A stretch of DNA of 64,000 nucleotides from NCBI RefSeq assembly GCF_002262935.1, contig NZ_NPIA01000008.1, positions 1 through 64,000 of the forward strand, given 5' to 3'. The notes below the pieces were generated by a model, which did not search any database, had not been told where the DNA came from, and saw nothing but the letters and a program-made list of their open reading frames with translations. The DNA comes from Lottiidibacillus patelloidae. Lineage in GTDB: Bacteria > Bacillota > Bacilli > Bacillales > SA5d-4. Positions 53,857 to 61,327 of the stretch are shown one piece after another. The number at the start of each line of letters is the position of its first letter. Position 1 is the stretch's first letter. The translations under genes and the position numbers were made by a program.

Positions 53857-54405
53857 TTATAAATTAAACGTCCAGTTATATAGCGTTTTGTATTTTGGTG
53901 ATCTTTCCATATGAGTTTCAAATAAAGAGAATGAGTTCACTTCAAAAGTCACTTCTTCTTTAAGCTGAAAATTACTCTGATTATATTCGTCTATTCCATT
54001 CCACTTTCTAGCTAGTGTGAGATGTGGAGAATACGGCCGTGTTTCTAAGGAAAAACCAACATTTGTACAACGATCATAAATGCTCTTTTGTAATTCCATT
54101 AGCAGTTTACTTTCATTTATCCCTGCCCAAAAAACACGAGGCTTCTGTTCATTTCCAAAAGTACCAAAATGGGAAATAGTAAGGTGAAATGGTGAAAATT
54201 GTTTATGCACTCCAGCCATTTCTTCATTTATTTTCTTTAGCTGAAATTCGTTCGCGTGTCCTAGGAAAACTAATGTAATGTGATAATCCTCAAAGTGCAC
54301 CCATTTTTTAAAGAAAAGGTGTTCTGCATTGGTTAGTCTACATTCATTAATTTGTTCTTTAATTTCCTGTGGAATTGGTATTGCTATAAAATAATGTCTG
54401 TTCAT
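53857..54405 (-). CDS. thpR: RNA 2',3'-cyclic phosphodiesterase
   Basis: A 182-residue 2H-phosphoesterase (LigT/ThpR family; YtlP in B. subtilis) that opens 2',3'-cyclic phosphates on RNA ends. The two HxT motifs that define the family are HITLVFLG (about 43-50) and HLTLARKW (about 128-135). The start MNRHYFIAIPIPQEIKEQI is typical. It diverges from the cysteine synthase gene. No strong promoter was picked out in the 140-bp gap. Confidence 0.92.
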   Translation of the reverse strand: MNRHYFIAIPIPQEIKEQINECRLTNAEHLFFKKWVHFEDYHITLVFLGHANEFQLKKINEEMAGVHKQFSPFHLTISHFGTFGNEQKPRVFWAGINESKLLMELQKSIYDRCTNVGFSLETRPYSPHLTLARKWNGIDEYNQSNFQLKEEVTFEVNSFSLFETHMERSPKYKTLYNWTFNL

Positions 54406-54545
54406 TTAATCACCTATTTTCTTTATTTTATCATTAAATTGCATACTATTTGCTTATTAGTTTGCTCATTTGCTAGAATTAATTTAATCCCGACCTAAAG
54501 AATTGGAATTAATAACTTATTTATCAATGGAAGGATGTTTTAAAC

Positions 54546-55481
54546 ATGCGAATTGTTAATAATATTGCAGATTTAATTGGTGATACACCGCTTGTAAAAT
54601 TAAATAGAGTTGCTCCAGAAAATGGTGCAACGGTTTATGTGAAATTAGAGGCGTTTAACCCAAGCGGAAGCGTAAAAGATCGTGCCGCTTATAACATGAT
54701 TGTCGAAGCTGAAAAAGCTGGCCATCTAAAAAAAGGTGCTACAATTATTGAACCTACCTCTGGAAATACCGGAATTGGCCTTGCTATGAATGCTGCTGCG
54801 AGAGGTTATAAGGCGATTTTAGTTATGCCAGACACTATGACACAAGAAAGAATCAACTTATTAAAAGCATATGGAGCAAAAGTAGTTCTTACACCTGGTG
54901 ACGAAAAAATGCCTGGTGCTATTAACAAGGCAATCGAGTTAACAAAGGAAATAGATAATAGCTATATGCCAATGCAATTTGAAAATAGTGCAAACCCTGA
55001 TGCGCATAGAAAAACAACAGCTCTTGAAATTGTCGAAGGAATGAAGCAAATTGGCAAAGAACCTGCCGCATTCGTAGCTACTGCAGGAACTGGAGGTACG
55101 ATTACAGGGACTGGAGAAACACTTAAAGAACATTATCCAAATTTAACAGTACATGTTGTTGAGCCTGCTGGATCGCCAGTTTTATCGGGTGGGAAACCTG
55201 GAAAACATAAATTAGTTGGCACAAGTCCTGGATTTGTTCCACAAATCTTAAATACGAACGTATATGATGAGATTTTCAAAATTGAAGATGAAGATGCTTA
55301 TGATATAACGAGAAGACTTGCAGCTGAAGAAGGAATTTTAGTCGGCCCTTCATCAGGAGCAGCTGTTTATGCAGCATTGCAAGTCGCAAAACGTTTAAAG
55401 TCCGATCAAATTGTCGTTGCCATGACGTGTGATACTGGTGAGCGTTACTTGTCTAGTGACCTATTCCGCTTTGACGAATGA
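54546..55481 (+). CDS. ytkP: Cysteine synthase family protein YtkP
   Basis: A 311-residue PLP enzyme of the O-acetylserine sulfhydrylase family, making cysteine from O-acetylserine and sulfide. The PLP lysine is in NPSGSVKDRAAYNM (about residue 42), with EPTSGNTGIGLAM, the phosphate loop TAGTGGTITGTGE and GPSSGAAVYAAL. By position after ytlP it corresponds to ytkP rather than the main cysK, so the amino-acceptor could differ. GGAAGG precedes the ATG. Its stop codon is the first base region of the 153-bp tandem repeat. Confidence 0.92.
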   Translation: MRIVNNIADLIGDTPLVKLNRVAPENGATVYVKLEAFNPSGSVKDRAAYNMIVEAEKAGHLKKGATIIEPTSGNTGIGLAMNAAARGYKAILVMPDTMTQERINLLKAYGAKVVLTPGDEKMPGAINKAIELTKEIDNSYMPMQFENSANPDAHRKTTALEIVEGMKQIGKEPAAFVATAGTGGTITGTGETLKEHYPNLTVHVVEPAGSPVLSGGKPGKHKLVGTSPGFVPQILNTNVYDEIFKIEDEDAYDITRRLAAEEGILVGPSSGAAVYAALQVAKRLKSDQIVVAMTCDTGERYLSSDLFRFDE

Positions 55482-55850
55482 AAAGCTGAAGCAATCGTTT
55501 AACGGCGTAAAAACTGGAACACTTCGAATGAGATAAAGGAAACACAACGAGTGGAACGAGTTGATGTTAACTTATCGCAAATGAGAAGTGTGAAGTTTTC
55601 TAGACGTTGATTGCTGAAGCTGGATCAAATTAGAAAAGCTGAAGCAATCGTTTAACGGCGTAAAAATTGGAACACTTCGAATGAGTTAAAGGAAACACAA
55701 CGAGTGGAACAAGTTGATGTTAACTTATCGCAAATGAGAAGTGTGAAGTTTTCTAGACGTTGATTGCTGAAGCTGGATCAAATTAGAAAAGCGGAAGCAA
55801 TCGTTAACGGCGTAAAAACTGGAACACAACGAATGAGATAAACGAATAAA
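55481..55850. repeat. Tandem 153-bp repeat, about 2.4 copies
   Basis: Units start at 55481, 55634 and 55787 with AAAAGCTGAAGCAATCG (third: AAAAGCGGAAGCAATCG), exactly 153 bp apart and nearly identical. Each contains AGCAATCGT near its start and ACGTTGATTGCT near its end, which can pair as inverted ends. The array lies between the ytkP stop and the terminator at 55855. A diverged copy is at 84-172. Confidence 0.92.
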
Positions 55851-55854
55851 CAGC

Positions 55855-55882
55855 AAAAAGACAGTCACTAGGCTGTCTTTTT
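55855..55882 (+). terminator. Terminator of ytkP beyond the repeats
   Basis: AAAAAGACAG, TCACTAG, GCTGTCTTTTT: a 9-10 bp stem with a T-run. The tandem repeats would be in the 3' untranslated part of the ytkP transcript. Confidence 0.82.
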
Positions 55883-55943
55883 ATTTTCTTTTATAGTTTA
55901 ATAATTGAGATAGTACTATTTTTTATAAAGGAGAAAGAAAAGA

Positions 55944-56198
55944 ATGGCATACTTTGCAGCAATTTTACATATGGAAAAGCCTGAGCTTAATCAAACTTAT
56001 CGCCAAGACCACTTATCTTATTTAGAAAAACTGGAATCACAAGGGAAACTCTTTAAAAAAGGGCCTTTTGTTGATGGTTCGGGTGGTATGGTCATTTATA
56101 TCGCGGACACTTTGGATGAAGCACAGCAGTTAGCCGAGCAAGATCCATATGTAGAAAAAGGTGTTCGAAAACTGGAACTACATGAGTGGGGTATTTAA
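55944..56198 (+). CDS. YciI family protein
   Basis: An 84-residue single-domain YciI-like protein with a ferredoxin-like fold. The start MAYFAAILHMEKPELNQTYRQDHLSYLEKLESQGKL holds the conserved histidine of the putative active site, followed by GPFVDGSGGMVIY and ADTLDEAQQLAEQDPYVEKG. Biochemical function is unknown for most members. GGAGA precedes the ATG. It is a monocistronic unit ending in a bidirectional hairpin. Confidence 0.92.
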   Translation: MAYFAAILHMEKPELNQTYRQDHLSYLEKLESQGKLFKKGPFVDGSGGMVIYIADTLDEAQQLAEQDPYVEKGVRKLELHEWGI

Positions 56199-56208
56199 AA
56201 AAGAAAAA

Positions 56209-56230
56209 GCAGAAGGTTTTTCCCTTCTGC
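56209..56230. terminator. Terminator between the YciI gene and the membrane protein gene
   Basis: GCAGAAGG and CCTTCTGC pair over 8 bp; an A-rich stretch lies on its left side, a T-rich stretch for minus-strand transcription. Confidence 0.75.
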
Positions 56231-56255
56231 TCCTTAGTTCTTCATGAAAAACCCG

Positions 56256-56621
56256 TTATGATTGGAAAATCGGTACATAATTAAAGATAATCCATTGCGT
56301 GCAAATAAAGCTGATTAATAATACTAAATAAAAGTACTCTTTTTTATTTCTAATATTTGCAGGAAAAAGTTTTATTAATAATACTGTTAAGGCTCCTAAA
56401 ACTCCATCAGTCAAGGCAATTGGAATAAAGTTTATTACATCCGGGTAAAAAGGAAATATTCCATCAAAAATTTCATTAAACATTAGCGCTGGCAAAATAT
56501 GAAATAAATTGTAAGGCTCAGCATTATGGCCTAATTGGTAGACTCTAAAAAAACTTAAGCAGATAGATAGAATAAAAAATATGAAAAACCCTTTTACATA
56601 TAAATTCTTCATAAACTCCAC
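56256..56621 (-). CDS. Small integral membrane protein of unknown function
   Basis: A 121-residue protein with three or four hydrophobic helices (about 11-28, 42-60, 68-88, 98-117) and few charged residues. I do not recognise the family. The start is read as GTG at 56621, four bases after AAAGGAG; an ATG three codons later is an alternative with a long spacing. It stands alone between a bidirectional terminator and the GNAT gene. Confidence 0.65.
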   Translation of the reverse strand: MEFMKNLYVKGFFIFFILSICLSFFRVYQLGHNAEPYNLFHILPALMFNEIFDGIFPFYPDVINFIPIALTDGVLGALTVLLIKLFPANIRNKKEYFYLVLLISFICTQWIIFNYVPIFQS

Positions 56622-56748
56622 ATCACTCCTTTCTCTCTAATACTATAAATTCAACAAAGAAAGGCGTTCCCCTTTTATAAATTCCATTATTTTCTAATAC
56701 CTATAAATATCTTATAGTCTTATTGACACAATGACAAAAATATTATTT

Positions 56749-57285
56749 CTATAAATTAAGCCCCATCTCTATTCTTACTTCTTTTTTTTCAATATCATTA
56801 TTTGAGTAACTTAAAAAGTCACATCCAATAAGGTTAAAGTCATGCTTTCTGTAAAAATCGATAGCTGGATAGTTTGATGTTTGAGTTTCTACCACTAGCG
56901 CTCTTACACCTAATTCAGTCGCCCGCGTTTTTACGAAAGTTATTAGCTTACTTCCAATACCTTTTTTCTGGTGGGATTGCTGAACATGAATATCATTTAT
57001 TCTCAATACATTATTCCACTTTTCATGACTTACACTTACGACTCCTATTTCTTCTCCATCAAATTTGGCTATGTAACATTCTATATGATCATGGTAATCG
57101 TCGAATAGATTCCATTCTAGATACTTATGAAATGGATTGTCGAAATATTTTAATAAAAATTCAATTCTCCAGCCGTTTTCCACTTCTTTAAAGATAACAT
57201 TATAGTATTTATCCGAAGTGTACTCATAAATGATTTTTTTACCATTTGGATAATTTCTTTTATCAATCTTTTTAAATTGTATCAT
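56749..57285 (-). CDS. GNAT family N-acetyltransferase
   Basis: A 178-residue acetyltransferase with one GNAT domain. The acetyl-CoA-binding motif A is visible as INDIHVQQSHQKKGIGSKLITFVKTRA (about 92-118), and the later FYRKHDFNLIGCDFLSYSN is motif B. The N-terminal 70 residues vary between such proteins and define the substrate, which is unknown here. It lies among accessory genes between YciI and pepV and appears monocistronic. Confidence 0.88.
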   Translation of the reverse strand: MIQFKKIDKRNYPNGKKIIYEYTSDKYYNVIFKEVENGWRIEFLLKYFDNPFHKYLEWNLFDDYHDHIECYIAKFDGEEIGVVSVSHEKWNNVLRINDIHVQQSHQKKGIGSKLITFVKTRATELGVRALVVETQTSNYPAIDFYRKHDFNLIGCDFLSYSNNDIEKKEVRIEMGLNL

Positions 57286-57354
57286 GATTTAAGGTACTCC
57301 TTCTCCAATCTAAACTTCTTTCTATCTTATAGATCATTTATGGAATCATTCGTT

Positions 57355-58194
57355 TTATTTAGCAACGATTTCCCGCCAGTATTTCCAAGATTTCATATAA
57401 TCTTCAAAATCTGCAGGATGATGCCTTAAGCAAGTAGCTAATCGCAGAAATAAACCAATCGTGACATCTTCATATAAGTCTCTTCCACTTTTATTTCCTT
57501 TTATTAAATGACTACTTGCCGCTTCAATCGTTTCCTTCGTTAAATCATCAGGACTAGAACAAAAAGCATAAATTAGGTCATAAATTGGTTCACCATAAAC
57601 TGGAGTAGGGTCAATGACAGCGCTTAGTTTATTATTATGAAAAATAAAATTATGTACACCACAATCTCCATGTATATAATAAGCGTCATTGTTTTCTTTT
57701 TCCTTTTTATTAATCAATGTCAAAATTATTGAAAAATCATTATCTAACAATTTGTCTTTCAACATTTCTTTAGCGTCTATTACTCTATCTAACAAAAAAC
57801 GATGCCAAGAATCCGTAGGACTTGATGACCAACCCCATGTTTGATTACTAGAAACCATTTCATATTTGTTTATAAAATTATTCACCAGATCCTCAAGTAA
57901 TAATTGTTTATTTTTTCTAGGGTAACAAGTGTCCCCCTTCTTAAATTCATATACAAGATATGCTTCTGCCAAATTGGTATAAATCAATTTCGGTAACATC
58001 TTTACTCCTTGATACTTTTGTAAAAAGTTTACTTCCTCTTCAATAACTTCCTTCTTATTTAACTTAACAACATATGTATTATCAACAAGGTATACTTCAC
58101 TTGAAGAACCACCATTTAGCTTTTTGAAATGGATATTTTTTGATTGGATAACGTTTTCCTTACGTAACGTTTCACAAATATGTTCGATCTTCAT
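57355..58194 (-). CDS. Aminoglycoside phosphotransferase-like kinase
   Basis: A 279-residue protein of the APH superfamily. Catalytic and metal-binding residues appear in YYIHGDCGVHNFIFHNNKLSAVIDPTPVYGEPIYDLIYAF (about 172-210), with the Brenner-like HGDxGxHNF. YVVKLNKKEV (about 38-47) gives the ATP-binding lysine. Its substrate could be a metabolite or an antibiotic; resistance is not implied by sequence alone. The ATG at 58194 follows AGAAGGAAG. Confidence 0.85.
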   Translation of the reverse strand: MKIEHICETLRKENVIQSKNIHFKKLNGGSSSEVYLVDNTYVVKLNKKEVIEEEVNFLQKYQGVKMLPKLIYTNLAEAYLVYEFKKGDTCYPRKNKQLLLEDLVNNFINKYEMVSSNQTWGWSSSPTDSWHRFLLDRVIDAKEMLKDKLLDNDFSIILTLINKKEKENNDAYYIHGDCGVHNFIFHNNKLSAVIDPTPVYGEPIYDLIYAFCSSPDDLTKETIEAASSHLIKGNKSGRDLYEDVTIGLFLRLATCLRHHPADFEDYMKSWKYWREIVAK

Positions 58195-58230
58195 GCTTCA
58201 CTTCCTTCTTCTTTACTTTAGTACAGAAAA

Positions 58231-58251
58231 CGCACCGCTGGAGGCGGTGCG
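58231..58251 (-). terminator. Terminator of pepV
   Basis: CGCACCGC and GCGGTGCG form a GC-rich 8-bp stem right after pepV; the minus strand continues TTTTCTG. Confidence 0.82.
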
Positions 58252-58259
58252 TACATTTT

Positions 58260-59663
58260 TTATTTTGCTAATTCATAGATCGCTTGTGCATAAATGGCAG
58301 TTGCTTTCAAAAGATCTTCAATAATGACATATTCATCTTTTTGATGGGCAACATCTTCACTGCCTGGGAACATTGGACCAAATGCAACACCTGCTTTTAA
58401 AGACCTTGCATACGTTCCTCCGCCTATAGCGATTAAGTTTGCTTTTTCACTAGTTTGCTCTTCATACACTCGTTGCAATGTTTGAACAAGGGAATGGCTT
58501 TCTTCCACGTAATGTGGCTTCATTTCCGAGACAATCTCAAATGTATAGCCATTATCTTTTGCATGTTTTTTCATTGTCGTGATAGTTGTTTCGACATCAT
58601 GTGTAACTGGTGAACGCATGTTAATGCCAATTTTCGCAATATCTTTATTGTAAGACATGACACCAACATTCATTGTTAACGGCCCACTAATGTCGTCGGA
58701 AACTGCTACGCCAAAAGCTACTCCGCGTGAGTCACCTACTAGATATTTGTTTAAGAACGCTATGTAGTCTTCTCCATTTTTGTCTAAGTCTAATGTTGCT
58801 AAAAACTCTGCTAATATTAACCCAGCATTTTTCCCATTGTTCGGTTCCATGCCATGTGCCGAGATACCTTTTAACTCAAAATGAACACTTTCTTCTTCAT
58901 AGTAGCTCTTTCCAGTCACATTCTTTTCAGTAATATATGCCTGAAACTGTTCTTGTAGGCTAGTGTTATTCGATTTAACTTGTGCTTTGGCGAAATCAGG
59001 AACCATATTTAAACGACGTCCAGAATCAAAGCTAAGTAACTTGCCATCTGGTCCCGCTTCAGTGTCCTCTAACTTATGTACAAGGTAGTAATCACAGATA
59101 CCTTTTTCTGCATTAATAATTGGAAAATCTGCATCCGGCGCAAAACCGATTGTCGGCATTTCTTCTCTTTCGAAGTAATAATCGACACAACGCCAATTAC
59201 TTTCTTCATCCGTTCCTAAAATCATTCGTACTCTTTTTGATAAAGGCAGACCCAACTCTTTCACAATTTTCATTGCATAATAAGCGGCTATTGTCGGTCC
59301 TTTATCATCAATTGCTCCACGGGCATATATTTTCCCATCACGAATCTCAGCGGAATAAGGATCACTTGTCCATCCATCTCCCTCTGGGACAACGTCAACA
59401 TGACAAAGAATGCCTAATAAATCTTCTCCTTGTCCAAATTCAATATGGCCGGCATAGCCATCGACATTTTTAGTCGAAAAGCCATCTGAATTTCCTTTTT
59501 CAAGCATATGTTCAAGTGCTTTTTGAATTCCTTCGCCAAAAGGTGCGCCTTCCTTTGCCCCATCTTCATCCATTACACTTTTAATTTGCAAAAATTGTTG
59601 AATATCTTTAATGAAAATTTCTTTTCTTTTTAATACTTCTTCATTCCAATTTATTGCTGTCAT
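58260..59663 (-). CDS. pepV: Dipeptidase PepV
   Basis: A 467-residue M20-family zinc dipeptidase (YtjP in B. subtilis) that cleaves a broad range of dipeptides. Metal ligands are seen in ILCHVDVVPEGDGW (about 84-97), ARGAIDDKGPTIA (about 112-124), GTDEESNWRCVDYYF (about 150-164) and PDADFPI. The start ATG at 59663 follows AGAGGTG at 6-7 bases; the earlier GTG and ATG overlap that site. It is divergent from ytzE, as in B. subtilis. Confidence 0.95.
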   Translation of the reverse strand: MTAINWNEEVLKRKEIFIKDIQQFLQIKSVMDEDGAKEGAPFGEGIQKALEHMLEKGNSDGFSTKNVDGYAGHIEFGQGEDLLGILCHVDVVPEGDGWTSDPYSAEIRDGKIYARGAIDDKGPTIAAYYAMKIVKELGLPLSKRVRMILGTDEESNWRCVDYYFEREEMPTIGFAPDADFPIINAEKGICDYYLVHKLEDTEAGPDGKLLSFDSGRRLNMVPDFAKAQVKSNNTSLQEQFQAYITEKNVTGKSYYEEESVHFELKGISAHGMEPNNGKNAGLILAEFLATLDLDKNGEDYIAFLNKYLVGDSRGVAFGVAVSDDISGPLTMNVGVMSYNKDIAKIGINMRSPVTHDVETTITTMKKHAKDNGYTFEIVSEMKPHYVEESHSLVQTLQRVYEEQTSEKANLIAIGGGTYARSLKAGVAFGPMFPGSEDVAHQKDEYVIIEDLLKATAIYAQAIYELAK

Positions 59664-59740
59664 AACCATCACCTCTACACTCTTTTTGTAAAAGTATCAT
59701 CGCATAATGGTCATAATTTCGCAAATATTACAATAAGCAT

Positions 59741-59769
59741 TTGATAAGTAGTCAGAATTATTATAAAAT
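59741..59769 (+). promoter_or_regulatory. Candidate promoter of the ytzE leader
   Basis: TTGATA (59741-59746), 17 bp, TAAAAT (59764-59769). It predicts a transcript start near 59776 and a leader of about 215 nt. Confidence 0.65.
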
Positions 59770-59775
59770 ACAAAT

Positions 59776-59994
59776 ATAGGAAAGGAGGATGCAGCAATCT
59801 TTACAGTATATAAGGCAAATAGCGAATGTTTTGTGTAAGAAAGCTTGCGCAATATACAGGGGCAGGGAATGCTGACATCACTTAGAGAGACTTACATCCT
59901 TTTCCACTCCATCCATTCGTTCCGATTTTTGCTTTCAAAAAAAAGGATGGAAAGCAATGACCAAATTGCCGAAAATGATTAAAGGAGTGGTTTT
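59776..59994 (+). promoter_or_regulatory. Putative structured leader RNA before ytzE
   Basis: No credible gene lies here. By eye four collinear helices nest: GGAAA..GGAT (59779-59790) with ATCCTTTTCC (59896-59905); CAGCA (59792-59796) with TGCTG (59870-59874); GTATAT (59806-59811) with ATATAC (59852-59857); GCAA (59815-59818) with TTGC (59845-59848). Next to this, CCACTCC (59904-59910) is exactly complementary to GGAGTGG (59984-59990), the ytzE ribosome binding site. TTGCTTTC (59929-59936)/GAAAGCAA (59950-59957) and CCATCC/GGATGG form competing hairpins. The layout resembles a translational switch; no known riboswitch class was recognised. Confidence 0.45.
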
Positions 59995-60216
59995 TTGAAA
60001 CCTTCATCAAACAGAATGATGACGCGTATTAAAGCCATGTACTTTTACATTCATCGGAAAGGTACAGTGACGACAAAAGAACTGGTTGAGGAGTTTGGAA
60101 CGACTCAACGCACGGTCCAACGGGATTTACATATACTCTCCTATAATGGCCTCGTTGAAAGTCCTGCCAGAGGAACATGGACAACTACTACAAAAAAAGT
60201 AAAAAAGACTTCATAA
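59995..60216 (+). CDS. ytzE: DeoR-type HTH protein YtzE
   Basis: A 73-residue protein consisting of a DeoR-family winged helix-turn-helix only (about 10-62, KAMYFYIHRKGTVTTKELVEEFGTTQRTVQRDLHILSYNGLVE), without the sugar-binding domain of full-size DeoR regulators. Its targets are unknown. The start is TTG at 59995, following AAAGGAGTGG. It lies between pepV and rsuA as in B. subtilis. Translation may be controlled by pairing of its ribosome binding site with the leader. Confidence 0.9.
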   Translation: MKPSSNRMMTRIKAMYFYIHRKGTVTTKELVEEFGTTQRTVQRDLHILSYNGLVESPARGTWTTTTKKVKKTS

Positions 60217-60234
60217 TAAAATAAATCACAAGAT

Positions 60235-60265
60235 AAAAATCCATGGCAAATGCCATGGATTTTTT
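60235..60265. terminator. Bidirectional terminator between ytzE and rsuA
   Basis: AAAAATCCATGGCA, AA, TGCCATGGATTTTTT: a near-perfect palindrome touching the rsuA stop. Confidence 0.88.
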
Positions 60266-60977
60266 AGTCGTTGCTTTTTAACTTTTCCAGTTCTTCTTCC
60301 GTTAACTCACGGTATTCTCCAAGTTCAAGTGTTTCATCTAAGACTAAACTTCCCATGCTTATTCTTTGTAAGAAAGTAACTTGCTTGCCAACAGCTTTAA
60401 ACATTCTTTTTACTTGATGAAATTTTCCTTCAGAGATAGTTAGTTCAATCTCTGACGTACTTCCACTTTTTAATATGATAAGTTCTCCAGGTTTTGTTTC
60501 ATACCCATCATCAAGGGTTACTCCTTGAGCAAATTGTTTAACGTCTTCATTCGTTACTTCTCCGTCTACTTTAGCAAAATACGTTTTAGGGACATGCTTT
60601 TTGGGAGAAAGAAGTTGATGCGACAATTTACCATCGTTTGTTATTAGTAGTAATCCTACAGTATCAATATCAAGTCTGCCGACAGGAAATGGCTCATACA
60701 GCCTATCTTCTTGCTCTAACAAATCAACAACCGTTTCGTGCATGTTATCCTCTGTTGCAGAAATAACTCCAGGAGGTTTGTTCATCATAAGATAGATAAA
60801 CTCCTGATAATGAACCTCTTCACCGTAAACAGTGACAACATCTTCCTCTATATTGATATGTAGCTTACCATCTTTAATCGTTTTATCATTTACCTTTACT
60901 GCACCGGTTTTCAAAAGGCTTTTTACTTCCTTCCTACTACCGTACCCTCTATTTGCTAGTAACTTATCAATTCGCAT
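60264..60977 (-). CDS. ytzG: 16S rRNA pseudouridine synthase, RsuA family
   Basis: A 237-residue enzyme that converts a uridine in rRNA (U516 for E. coli RsuA) to pseudouridine. An N-terminal S4 domain (about 1-58, MRIDKLLANRGYGSRKEVKSLLKTGAVKVN) binds RNA. The catalytic domain has the conserved aspartate in FPVGRLDIDTVGLLLITNDGKLSHQLLSPKKHVPKTY (about 98-134). YtzG is the B. subtilis name for the gene at this position. The ATG is preceded by GAGGTGTTG. Confidence 0.93.
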   Translation of the reverse strand: MRIDKLLANRGYGSRKEVKSLLKTGAVKVNDKTIKDGKLHINIEEDVVTVYGEEVHYQEFIYLMMNKPPGVISATEDNMHETVVDLLEQEDRLYEPFPVGRLDIDTVGLLLITNDGKLSHQLLSPKKHVPKTYFAKVDGEVTNEDVKQFAQGVTLDDGYETKPGELIILKSGSTSEIELTISEGKFHQVKRMFKAVGKQVTFLQRISMGSLVLDETLELGEYRELTEEELEKLKSND

Positions 60978-61081
60978 TACAACACCTCAGAAATTTTCTC
61001 ATATTTAGGCTCTTGTCCATTTCACGTTATCCCAATAAGCATAGACTAATATCGTAATAACCAAGAAAAGGAGTGTATTTC

Positions 61082-61288
61082 ATGGATTATAGACAACAAG
61101 GTTTTCCATACCAATGGCAATTCCCGTTTCCTGGATTAGGCGGTGGAACAGGTGGCGGTTATGATCGTCGTTTAGATCAAATTGAACGTAAACTTGAGCG
61201 CCATACTCGTCGTTTAAATCGTTTAAATCGTCGTTTAGAGCGAGTGGAAAGACAATTAGGTCTTGGTGGCGGATACGGTAACTATTAA
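61082..61288 (+). CDS. Small Arg-rich coiled-coil protein with Gly-rich ends
   Basis: A 68-residue protein. The N-terminal 30 residues are rich in Gly, Gln, Phe and Pro (GFPYQWQFPFPGLGGGTGGGYD). Then a highly basic heptad region (about 28-56, LDQIERKLERHTRRLNRLNRRLERVERQLG) with Leu, Ile and Val at spaced positions and many Arg follows, and it ends in GLGGGYGNY. I do not recognise a named family; a spore-associated structural role is possible but not shown. The ATG at 61082 follows AAAGGAGTG. It diverges from rsuA and meets the murJ terminator. Confidence 0.75.
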   Translation: MDYRQQGFPYQWQFPFPGLGGGTGGGYDRRLDQIERKLERHTRRLNRLNRRLERVERQLGLGGGYGNY

Positions 61289-61298
61289 TAGCTTATCA

Positions 61299-61327
61299 AA
61301 AAAAGAAGGATTACCCTTCTTTTTTTG
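61299..61327. terminator. Bidirectional terminator at the murJ stop
   Basis: AAAAAGAAGG, ATTA, CCCTTCTTTTT: a stem with T-runs serving both convergent genes; the murJ stop is in the loop. Confidence 0.82.

Noticed and set aside
54406-54545. T-box or SAM riboswitch before the cysteine synthase gene
   Set aside because: The gap is only 140 bp and lacks the T-box GGTGG core and any S-box-like conserved blocks.
55481-55850. CRISPR array
   Set aside because: The repeat unit is 153 bp, directly tandem with no unique spacers, and no cas genes are in the window.
57355-58194. Antibiotic resistance gene
   Set aside because: The fold is APH-like, but the family mostly holds metabolite kinases and nothing in the sequence points to a drug substrate.
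59789-59875. 28-codon frame from ATG at 59789 in the ytzE leader
   Set aside because: GGAGG abuts the ATG with no spacing, the peptide has no recognisable features, and the bases take part in the proposed helices.
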